NCBI GenBank assembly: GCA_018780265.1
Contig: JADMJV010000150.1
Coordinates: 1-34,395 of the forward strand
Origin: a bacterium
Lineage (GTDB): Bacteria > Vulcanimicrobiota > Xenobia > Xenobiales > JADMJV01
Direction: 5' to 3'
DNA: 34,395 nucleotides
The translations under genes were made by a program, and so were the position numbers. Positions 8,536 through 15,201 of this stretch are shown piece by piece. Numbering within the stretch: position 1 is the stretch's first letter; the number at the start of each line of letters is the position of its first letter. The notes beneath the pieces were generated by a model, which saw nothing but the letters and a program-made list of their open reading frames with translations, did not search any database and was not told the DNA's origin.

Positions 8536-9387
8536 ATGCAAATTCAGTTCACTCCGTCTCTGCAGTACTGTCCCGTGCCGCGGGGGCCCGGACCTGCTCG
8601 GGCTGAAGTGGCTCTTGAGCAGCCCACGGAGAAGCTGATATTGAGCGGGACAATCGCGGCTACGGCGGCCGGCTCTTCCGTAGCACCGACACCGGTGGCC
8701 GCCGTCCAGACGGTCACTACCCCCGTCGACCCTGACCGGCCATTTGCCGGGTGCGTAGGACGGCTGATTCGAGGCAAGAACGAGGGCGATTTCGAGAGCC
8801 TCACCAACGACGCCACCCGCAAGTTGGTGTTCTTGATGGATTCGCAGGGATTGGAGGAGTTGGAGGGCAAATCGGGTTATCAACAACTGATTCAGATCGG
8901 ACACACCCCTGAACATATTCTGGAAGAGGTCCAGTCCAAGGGCAACCGTTACAAGCTGGTGGTTTGGCCGCGTGGGGGGCCGGATATGTCGGCCACCTGG
9001 GACAATGTGTCGAGCCTGGTGGGACAACTCTACCCTGATGTGGCCGAGAAAGTGGCTGCCCGAATTTCTGAACTGAAGTCGCCCGAGTTCTCCGCCTGGG
9101 AAGACAAAGCGGGTTATTGTTTCGCTGACGTAAGGCCCGGGGACCCACGTTATGTGGGCTATGAGGAGTTGAAGCAGCGTGAAGGCTCAGCCCTGGAGGT
9201 CCGCGAGTTCCTTTACCACGTATGCCACCTGCGCGAGTTGTACACCGGCGATGGCTTTACCAAAAAGGCAGACGGAAGCCGCGGCGTGCCCGAGTATATT
9301 TCTCCCAATCTCAAGATCGCTGACATGCCGGGAGCCCGGGTGATCGATGTCAAGATTGACCTTCCCGCCTGTCTGCCCATGTTCTGA
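8536..9387 (+). CDS. Unknown protein with MQI-type N-terminal tail
   Basis: A 283-residue protein I do not recognise. It begins MQIQFTPSLQY, matching the tail of the divergently transcribed phosphatase fusion (MQINSTPAVVY), and continues with a Pro/Ala/Thr-rich linker to about residue 75. The folded part (about 80-283) has alternating helices and strands: KLVFLMDSQGLEELEG, YKLVVWPRGG, a helix VASRISEL-like region, EFLYHVCHLRELYTGDGF and a closing strand VIDVKIDLPA. There is no signal peptide or membrane segment. GGTGGGG lies just upstream of the ATG. The methyltransferase gene starts at the base after its stop, so the two are co-translated. The shared tail suggests that this protein and its divergent neighbour are delivered to, or assembled in, the same place. 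Confidence 0.7.
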   Translation: MQIQFTPSLQYCPVPRGPGPARAEVALEQPTEKLILSGTIAATAAGSSVAPTPVAAVQTVTTPVDPDRPFAGCVGRLIRGKNEGDFESLTNDATRKLVFLMDSQGLEELEGKSGYQQLIQIGHTPEHILEEVQSKGNRYKLVVWPRGGPDMSATWDNVSSLVGQLYPDVAEKVAARISELKSPEFSAWEDKAGYCFADVRPGDPRYVGYEELKQREGSALEVREFLYHVCHLRELYTGDGFTKKADGSRGVPEYISPNLKIADMPGARVIDVKIDLPACLPMF

Positions 9388-10227
9388 GTGGATCCCATCG
9401 CTTACTGGAATGAACAGGCCGGACCCCGTTGGGTCGCTCTGCAAGAACAGTTAGACCGCTTATTAAACCCCTTGGGATTGCGCGCCATGAAGGAAGCCGC
9501 CATTCGTCCAGGCGAACGGGTTCTGGATGTGGGGTGCGGATGCGGACAGAGCACCCTGCAACTGAGCGAGCAAGTGGGTGCCGACGGTCTGGCAGTGGGC
9601 GTGGATGTGTGCCAGGTGATGCTGGCCCGGGCCCGTCAGCGAGCCAACTGGTCGGCTTTGAACTGGTCGGCCTTGTTTTGGCAGGCCGACGCCGCCTCGC
9701 ATCCCTTTCACGAAGACCCCTTTGATGCTGTCTTTTCGCGCTTTGGGCTGATGTTTTTCAGTCACCCTCAACAGGCGTTTGCGAACCTGAGGCGGGCCCT
9801 GTACCCGGGTGGCCGCATGGTCGCTGTGTGCTGGCGAGACCTGGAGCAGAATCCCCTTTTTGAAGTGGCTTTGCGGGCTGCCGCGCCCTTCCTGGACCTG
9901 CCGGATCCCACGCCCCACGATCTGCCGGGCCCATTCTCGCTGGCCCCGCCAGGCAAAGCCGAGCAGCTTTTGATTCAGGCCGGCTTTGCAGCCGTCCAAT
10001 GCCAGCCGTTCGAAGACCGGATCAGCGTAGGCGGTCTGGAGGAGAGTACTGACTTTTTGCTCCAAATGGGTCCGGTCGTTCCCCTGTTAGCCGAGGCGAC
10101 CCCCTGTACCGTGGCCCAGGTTAAGGCTCGCTTGCGCCAACTACTGCAGGACTATCAAACTTCCGCGGGGGTCTTCTTGCCCACCGCTAACTGGCTGCTA
10201 CAGGGGATCTCCCAACAAGCCGCCTAG
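9388..10227 (+). CDS. Class I SAM-dependent methyltransferase
   Basis: A 279-residue methyltransferase of the UbiE/Methyltransf_11 kind. Motif I VLDVGCGCG (45-53) binds S-adenosylmethionine; an acidic residue in VGVDVCQ (motif II) binds the ribose; FDAVFSRFGLMFFSHP is the motif IV/post-IV region; LYPGGRMVAVCW is motif VI. The C-terminal part (about 160-279) is helical and would bind the acceptor. The acceptor is not identifiable. GTG start immediately abuts the upstream stop (TGAGTG), indicating translational coupling with the unknown gene. A local NWSALNWSAL duplication sits between motifs II and III. The end overlaps the convergent TIGR04552-like gene by 30 bp. Confidence 0.88.
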   Translation: MDPIAYWNEQAGPRWVALQEQLDRLLNPLGLRAMKEAAIRPGERVLDVGCGCGQSTLQLSEQVGADGLAVGVDVCQVMLARARQRANWSALNWSALFWQADAASHPFHEDPFDAVFSRFGLMFFSHPQQAFANLRRALYPGGRMVAVCWRDLEQNPLFEVALRAAAPFLDLPDPTPHDLPGPFSLAPPGKAEQLLIQAGFAAVQCQPFEDRISVGGLEESTDFLLQMGPVVPLLAEATPCTVAQVKARLRQLLQDYQTSAGVFLPTANWLLQGISQQAA

Positions 10228-11397
10228 AACCCGGCGCCTGGCGGTGCGCAACTGGCGCAGTCGATAGTTGGCGTGGCTCGATTCGCCGGTTTGGGTTCGC
10301 TGGTGGTTTTCCTGGTCAAGAATTTGTACCTCATAAGGAAAGAAAAAGCGCAAGACCGGTTCGGGGTTATCTGCTTCCAATCGGGCCAGCAGCTGGTTGA
10401 CTTCGTCGCCAGGCAGCCGTTGTTTGAGTTGGGCGCGCAGTTCGGCCAGGGCCGTATATTGGGGATTGGGCACCCGGATCAACTGCCGGCAGGTGAACTG
10501 GATAGAGCGGAAGGCGCGGCTGGAATGCGGGTTTTGGTGTGCCTCCTGAACCTCGGAGGGATGCTGCAGAGCGGTCCAGTTACTCTTGAAGTTGCCCTGT
10601 GAGCCAGGTTTGGAGATGCTTTCGTAGACTTCTCGGAAGCGCTCCAGATCGATCAGAGTGTTGCGCGAGCGACCCGGCATAATATTGGCAAAAATGGCCA
10701 GATGGTTGCGCCGAATGTACTTGAGGACCAGCAAAGCGTCCACTTTGCTGGGAGTGACCAACTTCACGCCGATTCGGTCGAAGACTCCCTGAGCCACGTT
10801 GTCGGGCTTGTGGAGTAGTTTCAGAATCAGACTGTCACGGCTTTTTTCTTCGCGCAACTGAATGTCGTCCAGGGGCACCGCCAAAAGGCCGCTTCCCAGG
10901 TGTAGCTTGCCCTTGCTGTCCTGCTGGATGTGCTGACGATAGCGCTCCAGAATTTGGCGCTGAATCTCTGTATAAAATGGCGATCGGACCGCATGATTGG
11001 CGTGGCTGATGGTATGCATCACCCGCAACAGGGCACAGGCCCAAGGTTGCAGGGGGCTTTGGTGAGAGGCCAGCAGTAGCACCTCTGTCAGGTCTGCGAT
11101 TTGGTGGAGTTCTTCGGGCATACTTACGGCGCGATCCAGGGGGGTGGCCGCCGGGCAGATAACTCGCTCCAGGTACTCTAAGGCTTCGCGAAAAACGAGC
11201 CAGGCGTCATGGTGCTCACTGGGTGTGGCCAGGTCGTAGCCATACTGGACCAGGAATTGATAGGCTTCATCTCGGCTTTGCAAGGCCAATCGATCGAGGT
11301 CGATAGGGGAGACTCCATCCAAAAAGGAACGCAGGGTCTCCCAGGAAAAATCGTAACGGCTTCGTCCCCAACTTTGGATCATAGCGGTATGTTGCAT
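10198..11397 (-). CDS. TIGR04552-like conserved protein, RelA/SpoT-like core motif
   Basis: A 399-residue cytosolic protein. The central block SRDSLILKLLHKP ... VFDRIGVKLVTPSKVDALLVLKYI (about residues 185-230), followed by PGRSRNTLIDLERF, matches what I recall of the TIGR04552 family of myxobacteria and relatives. The order (basic helix, D-x-IGV-K/R-LVT strand, then a helix of AL..L.YI) also resembles the synthetase fold of RelA/SpoT proteins (D..G.R.V), so a nucleotidyl- or pyrophosphotransferase-like fold is possible. No catalytic residues can be assigned firmly. Upstream is the divergent promoter region of the Ro/Ub-like operon, from which it is transcribed away. Confidence 0.55.
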   Translation of the reverse strand: MQHTAMIQSWGRSRYDFSWETLRSFLDGVSPIDLDRLALQSRDEAYQFLVQYGYDLATPSEHHDAWLVFREALEYLERVICPAATPLDRAVSMPEELHQIADLTEVLLLASHQSPLQPWACALLRVMHTISHANHAVRSPFYTEIQRQILERYRQHIQQDSKGKLHLGSGLLAVPLDDIQLREEKSRDSLILKLLHKPDNVAQGVFDRIGVKLVTPSKVDALLVLKYIRRNHLAIFANIMPGRSRNTLIDLERFREVYESISKPGSQGNFKSNWTALQHPSEVQEAHQNPHSSRAFRSIQFTCRQLIRVPNPQYTALAELRAQLKQRLPGDEVNQLLARLEADNPEPVLRFFFPYEVQILDQENHQRTQTGESSHANYRLRQLRTARRRVLGGLLGDPL

Positions 11398-11450
11398 ACC
11401 CGAGCGCCGACTCCTATAGGCGTCATTTTTGAAATATTTGAAAAAAGTGA

Positions 11451-11479
11451 TTGACAGATTCCGTCACCCTCCCTATACT
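11451..11479 (+). promoter_or_regulatory. Near-consensus sigma70 promoter of the Ub-like/Y RNA/Ro operon
   Basis: TTGACA (11451-11456) and TATACT (11474-11479) are separated by exactly 17 bp, with an A-rich stretch upstream (GAAATATTTGAAAAAAG). Transcription would begin near 11486. It is the best promoter match I found in the window and points into the leader ORF, terminator, Ub-like gene and Y RNAs. Such a strong core next to a palindrome implies that the operon is normally repressed. Confidence 0.8.
11452..11466. promoter_or_regulatory. Palindromic operator candidate over the -35 box
   Basis: TGACAGATTCCGTCA is a 15-bp imperfect palindrome of the form TGAC-N-GA-N-TC-N-GTCA. It covers five of six bases of the -35 hexamer, so a dimeric protein bound here would block RNA polymerase. 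The regulator is not in the immediate neighbourhood, and I do not recognise the site as a known operator. Confidence 0.5.
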
Positions 11480-11510
11480 CGAAAAATCCCACGACGAAAG
11501 GTAGGCATCG

Positions 11511-11576
11511 ATGAACGATTTTATGACCAGTCCATCCAATCTCGGCCAACCTTTTTGTCGCAGCGGCATAGGTTAG
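11511..11576 (+). CDS. Possible 21-aa leader peptide
   Basis: A short ORF starting ATG AAC GAT with GAAAGGTAGG upstream, encoding MNDFMTSPSNLGQPF and six more residues, ending TAG at 11574-11576. It lies between the promoter and the intrinsic terminator, the classical place of a leader peptide. There is no obvious run of one amino acid, so ribosome stalling on a particular tRNA is not evident. It could also be a chance ORF in a structured leader or small RNA. Confidence 0.35.
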   Translation: MNDFMTSPSNLGQPFCRSGIG

Positions 11577-11631
11577 CGCTTCCAGGCGCTTCCTCAAACC
11601 CGCTGCAGCATCACCGCCAGCGGGTTTTTTC
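11575..11631 (+). terminator. Intrinsic terminator/attenuator in the operon leader
   Basis: A 10-bp stem AAACCCGCTG (11596-11605) with CAGCGGGTTT (11618-11627), a 12-nt loop and a run of T at 11625-11630 make a good rho-independent terminator. A smaller hairpin AGCGC-TTCCAG-GCGCT (11575-11590) precedes it. Being about 140 nt after the predicted transcription start and 76 bp before the Ub-like gene, it should either attenuate the operon or end a small RNA. Confidence 0.75.
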
Positions 11632-11706
11632 TTTCCCGGAGTCTCGCTGGCCGACCAGGTTCCCCAGTTCCCAAACTGGCGGGCCAACCAGAAAGGAGAC
11701 CCACCC

Positions 11707-11907
11707 ATGTTCCACATTCGCTATGCAGGCCGCACCTTTGAAATCAAGCCGAAAGTATTTGAGCTCTCCACCAAGGCCAATGATCGCGACATTATGCGTC
11801 GGGTCGCCGACTGGTTGGGGGTTCCCGAAACCGGCCTGAAGAACTACGTGATCGACCGCAGACCAAGCGGCCACGTGGTTGTGCGCCCGGAAGCGGTCTT
11901 CGGATAG
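11707..11907 (+). CDS. Small ubiquitin-like (beta-grasp) protein candidate
   Basis: A 66-residue protein with a strong ribosome binding site (AAAGGAG). The predicted order of elements is a beta hairpin at the N-terminus (FHIRYAGRTFEI), a helix (RDIMRRVADWLGVP), then strands NYVIDRRPSG and HVVVRPEAVFG. This beta-beta-alpha-beta-beta order and size match bacterial ubiquitin-like proteins, and the chain ends in Gly66. There is a single C-terminal Gly rather than a di-Gly. The identification leans heavily on the operon: E1-like, probable E2-like and JAMM proteins are encoded downstream, the set that activates, transfers and removes such a modifier; PRTRC-type loci have the same logic. Between this gene and the Ro-like gene lie the two Y RNAs. 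A small DNA- or RNA-binding protein is the alternative. Confidence 0.55.
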   Translation: MFHIRYAGRTFEIKPKVFELSTKANDRDIMRRVADWLGVPETGLKNYVIDRRPSGHVVVRPEAVFG

Positions 11908-11922
11908 TTTTGGGTTGAGTTA

Positions 11923-12037
11923 CGCGCCCTGACAGAGAAAGCTTACATACAGCTTACTGGTTAAGCACTTTCCTGTAACGAAAGCGATAGAGGGTTCGAA
12001 TCCCTTTATGTTCCCAAACGCTTTCTCGACTTGCGCG
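11923..12037 (+). ncRNA. yrlA-like: Y RNA (YrlA-like) with tRNA-like module, copy 1
   Basis: The ends pair as a Y-RNA stem: CGCGC (11923-11927) with GCGCG (12033-12037), an internal loop CCTGAC/ACTT, then GAGAAAGC (11935-11942) with GCTTTCTC (12020-12027). Inside is a complete tRNA-like cloverleaf: acceptor ACATA/TATGT (11945-11949 with 12007-12011), two-base linker, D arm GCTT-ACTGGTT-AAGC, one base, anticodon arm CTTTC-CTGTAAC-GAAAG (T33, anticodon GTA, A37), five-base variable loop, and T arm GAGGG-TTCGAAT-CCCTT. Bacterial YrlA RNAs are known to mimic tRNA and to bind the Ro (Rsr) protein through the bulged stem; a Ro-like gene lies 180 bp downstream. The acceptor stem is only 5 bp and has no CCA, so it is not a decoding tRNA. 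Confidence 0.85.
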
Positions 12038-12091
12038 AGGCTCAGTCCGTCTCCTGTCCGGACCCCCTCTCTTGTAGTTTTGTTGGGGTGG

Positions 12092-12186
12092 TGCGCCCTG
12101 ACCGAAGAAGCTTACACACGCTGACTCAACCTCAGCACTTTCTTGGGGAGAAAGATCACCATGGGGACGCTTCTTCGACTTGCGCA
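12092..12186 (+). ncRNA. Y RNA-like ncRNA, copy 2 (reduced tRNA-like module)
   Basis: A second copy of the bulged stem: TGCGC (12092-12096) with GCGCA (12182-12186), the same CCTGAC/ACTT internal loop, and a perfect 9-bp upper stem CGAAGAAGC (12103-12111) with GCTTCTTCG (12169-12177). GCGCCCTGAC and CGACTTGCGC are identical to copy 1, while the paired bases between differ in a compensatory way. Inside are a D-like hairpin GCTGA-CTCAACC-TCAGC and an anticodon-like hairpin CTTTC-TTGGGGA-GAAAG, in the same order as in copy 1, but there is no T arm. It ends 31 bp before the Ro-like start codon. Confidence 0.75.
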
Positions 12187-12217
12187 TGATCTCAATGTTT
12201 TCAGAAAGGAGTTACCT

Positions 12218-13663
12218 ATGTTCGAGCGAGATGTCCGACTGGGCTTGCTGGATTCGTTGCTGTCTCCGGCCCAGGCGCAGTTGACGGAGTTGGCCCAGAT
12301 TCATGCCGATGCCTTAGAGCTGGACGGCTACTTTTATGCCCGTCTGGCTTGCTGGTATCAGAAGCACGGCCAGGTGCGCAGCTTCCGAGAGGTGTTCGTG
12401 GCCGGTCTGTTCACCAGCCCTTTGGGCGAGCATCGCGAGGCGGGCTGGGTGCTGTTGCAGCAATTGGCCCCGCATCAGGTGGCCGGTGTTGTGCGTGTGG
12501 CCAAGCAGCGTTTCGACAAGTGTCCGCGCAGCTTGCGTCACGCCGTGACTCACTACCTGCGTCAGCGAGAAGCCAACCCGCATGTTTTTGATCGGGCTGC
12601 ACTTCGTCAGGGTAAGGCCTTGAAAGAACTGTATGCGGGTCTGCACGTGGCCCCATGTCCTCGGGCTCAGGCCGTTCTCTTTCAGCGCAAGCCTCCTCAG
12701 GGTAGCTTGAGCTGGAAGTTGAAACAGTTGGCCCGTTGTGCCAGTCCTGCCGAGCAGGCGTTGCTGGTGATGGACTTGCGCTTGCCTTTTCCAGTGGCGG
12801 TGGGTGCCGTGCGTCAGTTGACGCCGGCCGTCTTGGCCGCACTGGTCGAGGTAATGACTCCGGCTGAGGTCATGAATCATCTCAAGATGTTGCAGGCCAA
12901 GGGTGCTCTCGAGCACCCCGAGCTGCGCCAACGTATTGAGGAGAAGCTGGCTGAAGCGCGCACGGACAGTCGGGTTTCTGACTATCGAGCGCTGGTGGCG
13001 GCCGATGCCATCGAGGATGACGAACTTCGTCACCAGCTGCAGACCGTGACTCAGGAGCGTTTGCAGGCCCAGGGCAGCATCACGCGCTCGACGGCCATCC
13101 TGGTGGATAAGTCTCAGTCGTTGACCGAGGCCATCGAGGTGGGTAAGCGCGTGGCCGCACTGGCCGCGGGTTTGATGAAGGCCCCTTTGCACGTGCTGGT
13201 CTTTGATACGGTGGCTCGTCCCATCGTTTGCGCAGGCAGCACGGTCGCTGAGTGGGAGTACGCTTTTCGCGGCGTGCAGGCCAACGGAGCTACTTCCATC
13301 GGCGCTCCGCTGGCCTGGTTGCGGGCCAACAAGGTGCATGTGGAGCAGCTCTTGGTGGTCACCGACGAGGAGGAGAACACCGCTCCCTACTTTGCCGACC
13401 AGATGGAGCTGTACGCCCGTGAGATGGGGGTTCGGCCCGAAGTGACCCTGTTGAAGGTGGGTTCTGCGTCTCAGCACATTGAGAAGCAGCTCCGCGCTCG
13501 CCAGGGTTCCTTTGAGACTTGTCAGTTCACCGGCGACTACTACTCTCTCCCCAACTTGATCCCGTTGTTGACTCGCCCCGGTCGACTGGAACTGTTGATG
13601 GAGATCCTGTCCACACCGTTGCCGGTGAGACCTGACCTTGCCCCGGCAAAACAGGCCTGCTAG
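12218..13663 (+). CDS. TROVE-like/vWA protein (Ro60/Rsr-like)
   Basis: A 481-residue protein. Residues 1 to about 285 are helical repeats (HEAT-like) in the manner of the TROVE module, which in Ro proteins forms a ring that binds Y RNA and misfolded RNA ends. About 290-480 form a von Willebrand A domain with a full metal site: Asp297-x-Ser299-x-Ser301 (DKSQS), Thr359 in GATSIGAPL and Asp383 in VVTDEEEN. Helix-rich text such as PRSLRHAVTHYLRQ is reminiscent of Ro, but the TROVE call rests mainly on architecture and on the two Y-type RNAs just upstream. An in-frame ATG at 12161 and other earlier starts lie inside Y RNA copy 2; the ATG at 12218 has AGAAAGGAG and is the real start. Confidence 0.75.
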   Translation: MFERDVRLGLLDSLLSPAQAQLTELAQIHADALELDGYFYARLACWYQKHGQVRSFREVFVAGLFTSPLGEHREAGWVLLQQLAPHQVAGVVRVAKQRFDKCPRSLRHAVTHYLRQREANPHVFDRAALRQGKALKELYAGLHVAPCPRAQAVLFQRKPPQGSLSWKLKQLARCASPAEQALLVMDLRLPFPVAVGAVRQLTPAVLAALVEVMTPAEVMNHLKMLQAKGALEHPELRQRIEEKLAEARTDSRVSDYRALVAADAIEDDELRHQLQTVTQERLQAQGSITRSTAILVDKSQSLTEAIEVGKRVAALAAGLMKAPLHVLVFDTVARPIVCAGSTVAEWEYAFRGVQANGATSIGAPLAWLRANKVHVEQLLVVTDEEENTAPYFADQMELYAREMGVRPEVTLLKVGSASQHIEKQLRARQGSFETCQFTGDYYSLPNLIPLLTRPGRLELLMEILSTPLPVRPDLAPAKQAC

Positions 13664-13729
13664 GCCAGTCCGTCCGCGCGTAGGGCCGTCGGCTGAGCTC
13701 GGCGGTTGCACTACGAAAGGAGCATGACC

Positions 13730-14566
13730 ATGCCAATGAAGTTGCGTGCTCTGGTGAAACGACTGGCCCAGCGGGAGCTGGATTGGCAAGGACGACACCT
13801 GCTCGCCCCGGTGGTGGCCCCGGGGCGAGCGACGGTTCGTCTGGATGGTCTGGTATACCAGTTCATCATTCGTCCCGCCGATCACCGTGGTTTTGGCGTC
13901 TTTCGGCTGGCCCGCGACGGCTTTGCCGACTGGCTGCGTGAAGCTACATTGCGCGAGCGGGAAGACTATCTGCGACTGTGGCCGCATCGACAGCTTCGCT
14001 TACTGAAAGAACTGGAGCCCGGCAACTGGCTGGCTCACCCCGCTGCCCCGCAGAGGGCGGCGGGAGGACCTCCGTTGGTGGTGCACGAGGTTGCTCGTGG
14101 CTGCCAGTTTGAATTGATCGAAGTGGCTTTCGATGGAGTTAACTGCTGGTTTTGCGGAGCCGTGCTCAATACCCGGCTCAGCCTGGCTGACGAATTGAGC
14201 GCGGCCCTGCGCGATCAGGTTCCGCCTCGGCAGTTGCGCTTATCGGGATTGACCCCCGCGGACCGAGCCGGCTATGCATACCTGTGGCTGGTCTCGAGGG
14301 AGGGGGTGTGTGTCGGGGATGCACACCAGGGGGCGGACGAGCGCCGACTGATGTCAGCGCTGGCCCGGGGTGGCGGTGCTTTGCACAGCTTTACCAGCGA
14401 CGCCGAGAACTTTCAGGTGAGCTGGCAGGATAGCCAGGGTGAGATGCAGTTCTCGTGTGTGCGACGCGAGGACCTGACGGTGGTCAGTGCCGGGATCTGC
14501 CTGTCGGATCGCGATACTGACTTTGATTTGACCTCGCTGGTCGGGGTGGTAGAGGAGGACCGATGA
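13730..14566 (+). CDS. Probable E2-like (UBC-like) protein of the Ub-like system
   Basis: A 278-residue protein with no family I can name with certainty. The strongest clue is the C-terminal segment LTVVSAGICLSD (249-260) followed by DFDLTSLVGVVEE: ubiquitin-conjugating enzymes carry G-x-ICL around the catalytic Cys and then a helix, so Cys257 is a candidate thioester cysteine. The fold after it is shorter than in eukaryotic E2s. PRTRC protein B, thought to be E2-like, occupies the same type of gene position (between Ub-like and E1/JAMM genes). The first half (1-110) is a separate alpha/beta domain with basic residues. The second of three close ATGs (13730) is best spaced from AAAGGAG. Its last bases overlap the E1 start (ATGA). 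Confidence 0.5.
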   Translation: MPMKLRALVKRLAQRELDWQGRHLLAPVVAPGRATVRLDGLVYQFIIRPADHRGFGVFRLARDGFADWLREATLREREDYLRLWPHRQLRLLKELEPGNWLAHPAAPQRAAGGPPLVVHEVARGCQFELIEVAFDGVNCWFCGAVLNTRLSLADELSAALRDQVPPRQLRLSGLTPADRAGYAYLWLVSREGVCVGDAHQGADERRLMSALARGGGALHSFTSDAENFQVSWQDSQGEMQFSCVRREDLTVVSAGICLSDRDTDFDLTSLVGVVEEDR

Positions 14567-15201
14567 GCTTCACTTTGCACGAAAATACCTATCGAGGACG
14601 CGAGTTGCTGCAGAAGTTGGCGAATTGTCGCGTCACTATCTGCGGAGCGGGAGCCTTGGGCGCCAATCTGGTCGAGCAGTTGGCCCGCTGTGGGGCGACC
14701 GGGATCAGCTGCATCGACCGCGATCGCCTGGAAGAGCAAAACCTGGCCACCCAGCCTTATGGTCGGAGCGAGTTGGGCGGCTACAAGGCTACCTTGCTGT
14801 CGGCTCAGATCTACCGGTCATTGGGCCTGGAGGTGAAGGCGGTTGCCAAAGAACTTACCTCGGATACGGCCGTGCGACTTTTACGTGGCTCACAACTGGT
14901 AGTCGATTGTCTGGACAACCGGGCCGGTCGGCTGTGTGTGCAGCAGGCCTGTCGCCAGTTGGAGTTGCCCTTGCTGCACAGCGGAGTCAATGGAGATTAT
15001 GCCGAAGTGGTGTGGGATCCCGTCTATACGGTGCCCAGTGGAGCTGGAGAGGATGTTTGTGACTATCCTCTGGCTCGCAATCTGGTGACCCTGACGGTGG
15101 CCAGCATGGCGGAGGTGATTTTGAAGTGGCTCGAAACTGGGGAGTGCCAGAACCTGTCACTCACGCTGCGCGACTTCGCTATCCGGTCCTGGACGGAATA
15201 A
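14563..15201 (+). CDS. ThiF/MoeB/E1-like adenylating enzyme
   Basis: A 212-residue E1-superfamily enzyme, which activates the C-terminus of a ubiquitin-like or sulfur-carrier protein with ATP. Visible are the Rossmann loop ICGAGALGANL (26-36; GxGxxG), the acidic residues in IDRDRLEEQNLATQ (Asp52/Asp54, Asn60, binding ribose and Mg-ATP), the lysine in GGYKA (Lys75), and DCLDNR (115-120) with the conserved Asp118. Cys166 in GEDVCDYPLA is a candidate thioester cysteine. There is no CxxC zinc site and no rhodanese fusion; a free rhodanese is encoded 1 kb downstream. It overlaps the E2-like gene by 4 bp and the JAMM gene by 1 bp (TAATG), so all three are one translational unit. Confidence 0.88.
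   Translation: MSFTLHENTYRGRELLQKLANCRVTICGAGALGANLVEQLARCGATGISCIDRDRLEEQNLATQPYGRSELGGYKATLLSAQIYRSLGLEVKAVAKELTSDTAVRLLRGSQLVVDCLDNRAGRLCVQQACRQLELPLLHSGVNGDYAEVVWDPVYTVPSGAGEDVCDYPLARNLVTLTVASMAEVILKWLETGECQNLSLTLRDFAIRSWTE

Noticed and set aside
11429..11839. Plus-strand open frame across the promoter and terminator
   Set aside because: It covers the -35/-10 elements, the terminator and the start of the Ub-like gene in another frame; no homology-like pattern.
11945..12011. tRNA-Tyr(GUA) gene
   Set aside because: The cloverleaf is present, but the acceptor stem has only 5 bp, no discriminator/CCA context follows, and the module is enclosed by the Y RNA stem; it is a tRNA-like part of an ncRNA.
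12045..12063. Terminator between the two Y RNAs
   Set aside because: GTCCG/CGGAC forms only a 5-bp stem and is followed by C/T-mixed sequence, so processing or simple linker is as likely.
12143..12217. Earlier start codons for the TROVE-like/vWA gene
   Set aside because: They lie inside the paired strands of Y RNA copy 2 and lack a ribosome binding site; the ATG at 12218 has a strong AAAGGAG.
12314..13987. 557-codon open frame antisense to the vWA gene
   Set aside because: Same codon-bias artefact; no motif, and the sense frame carries the metal-site residues.
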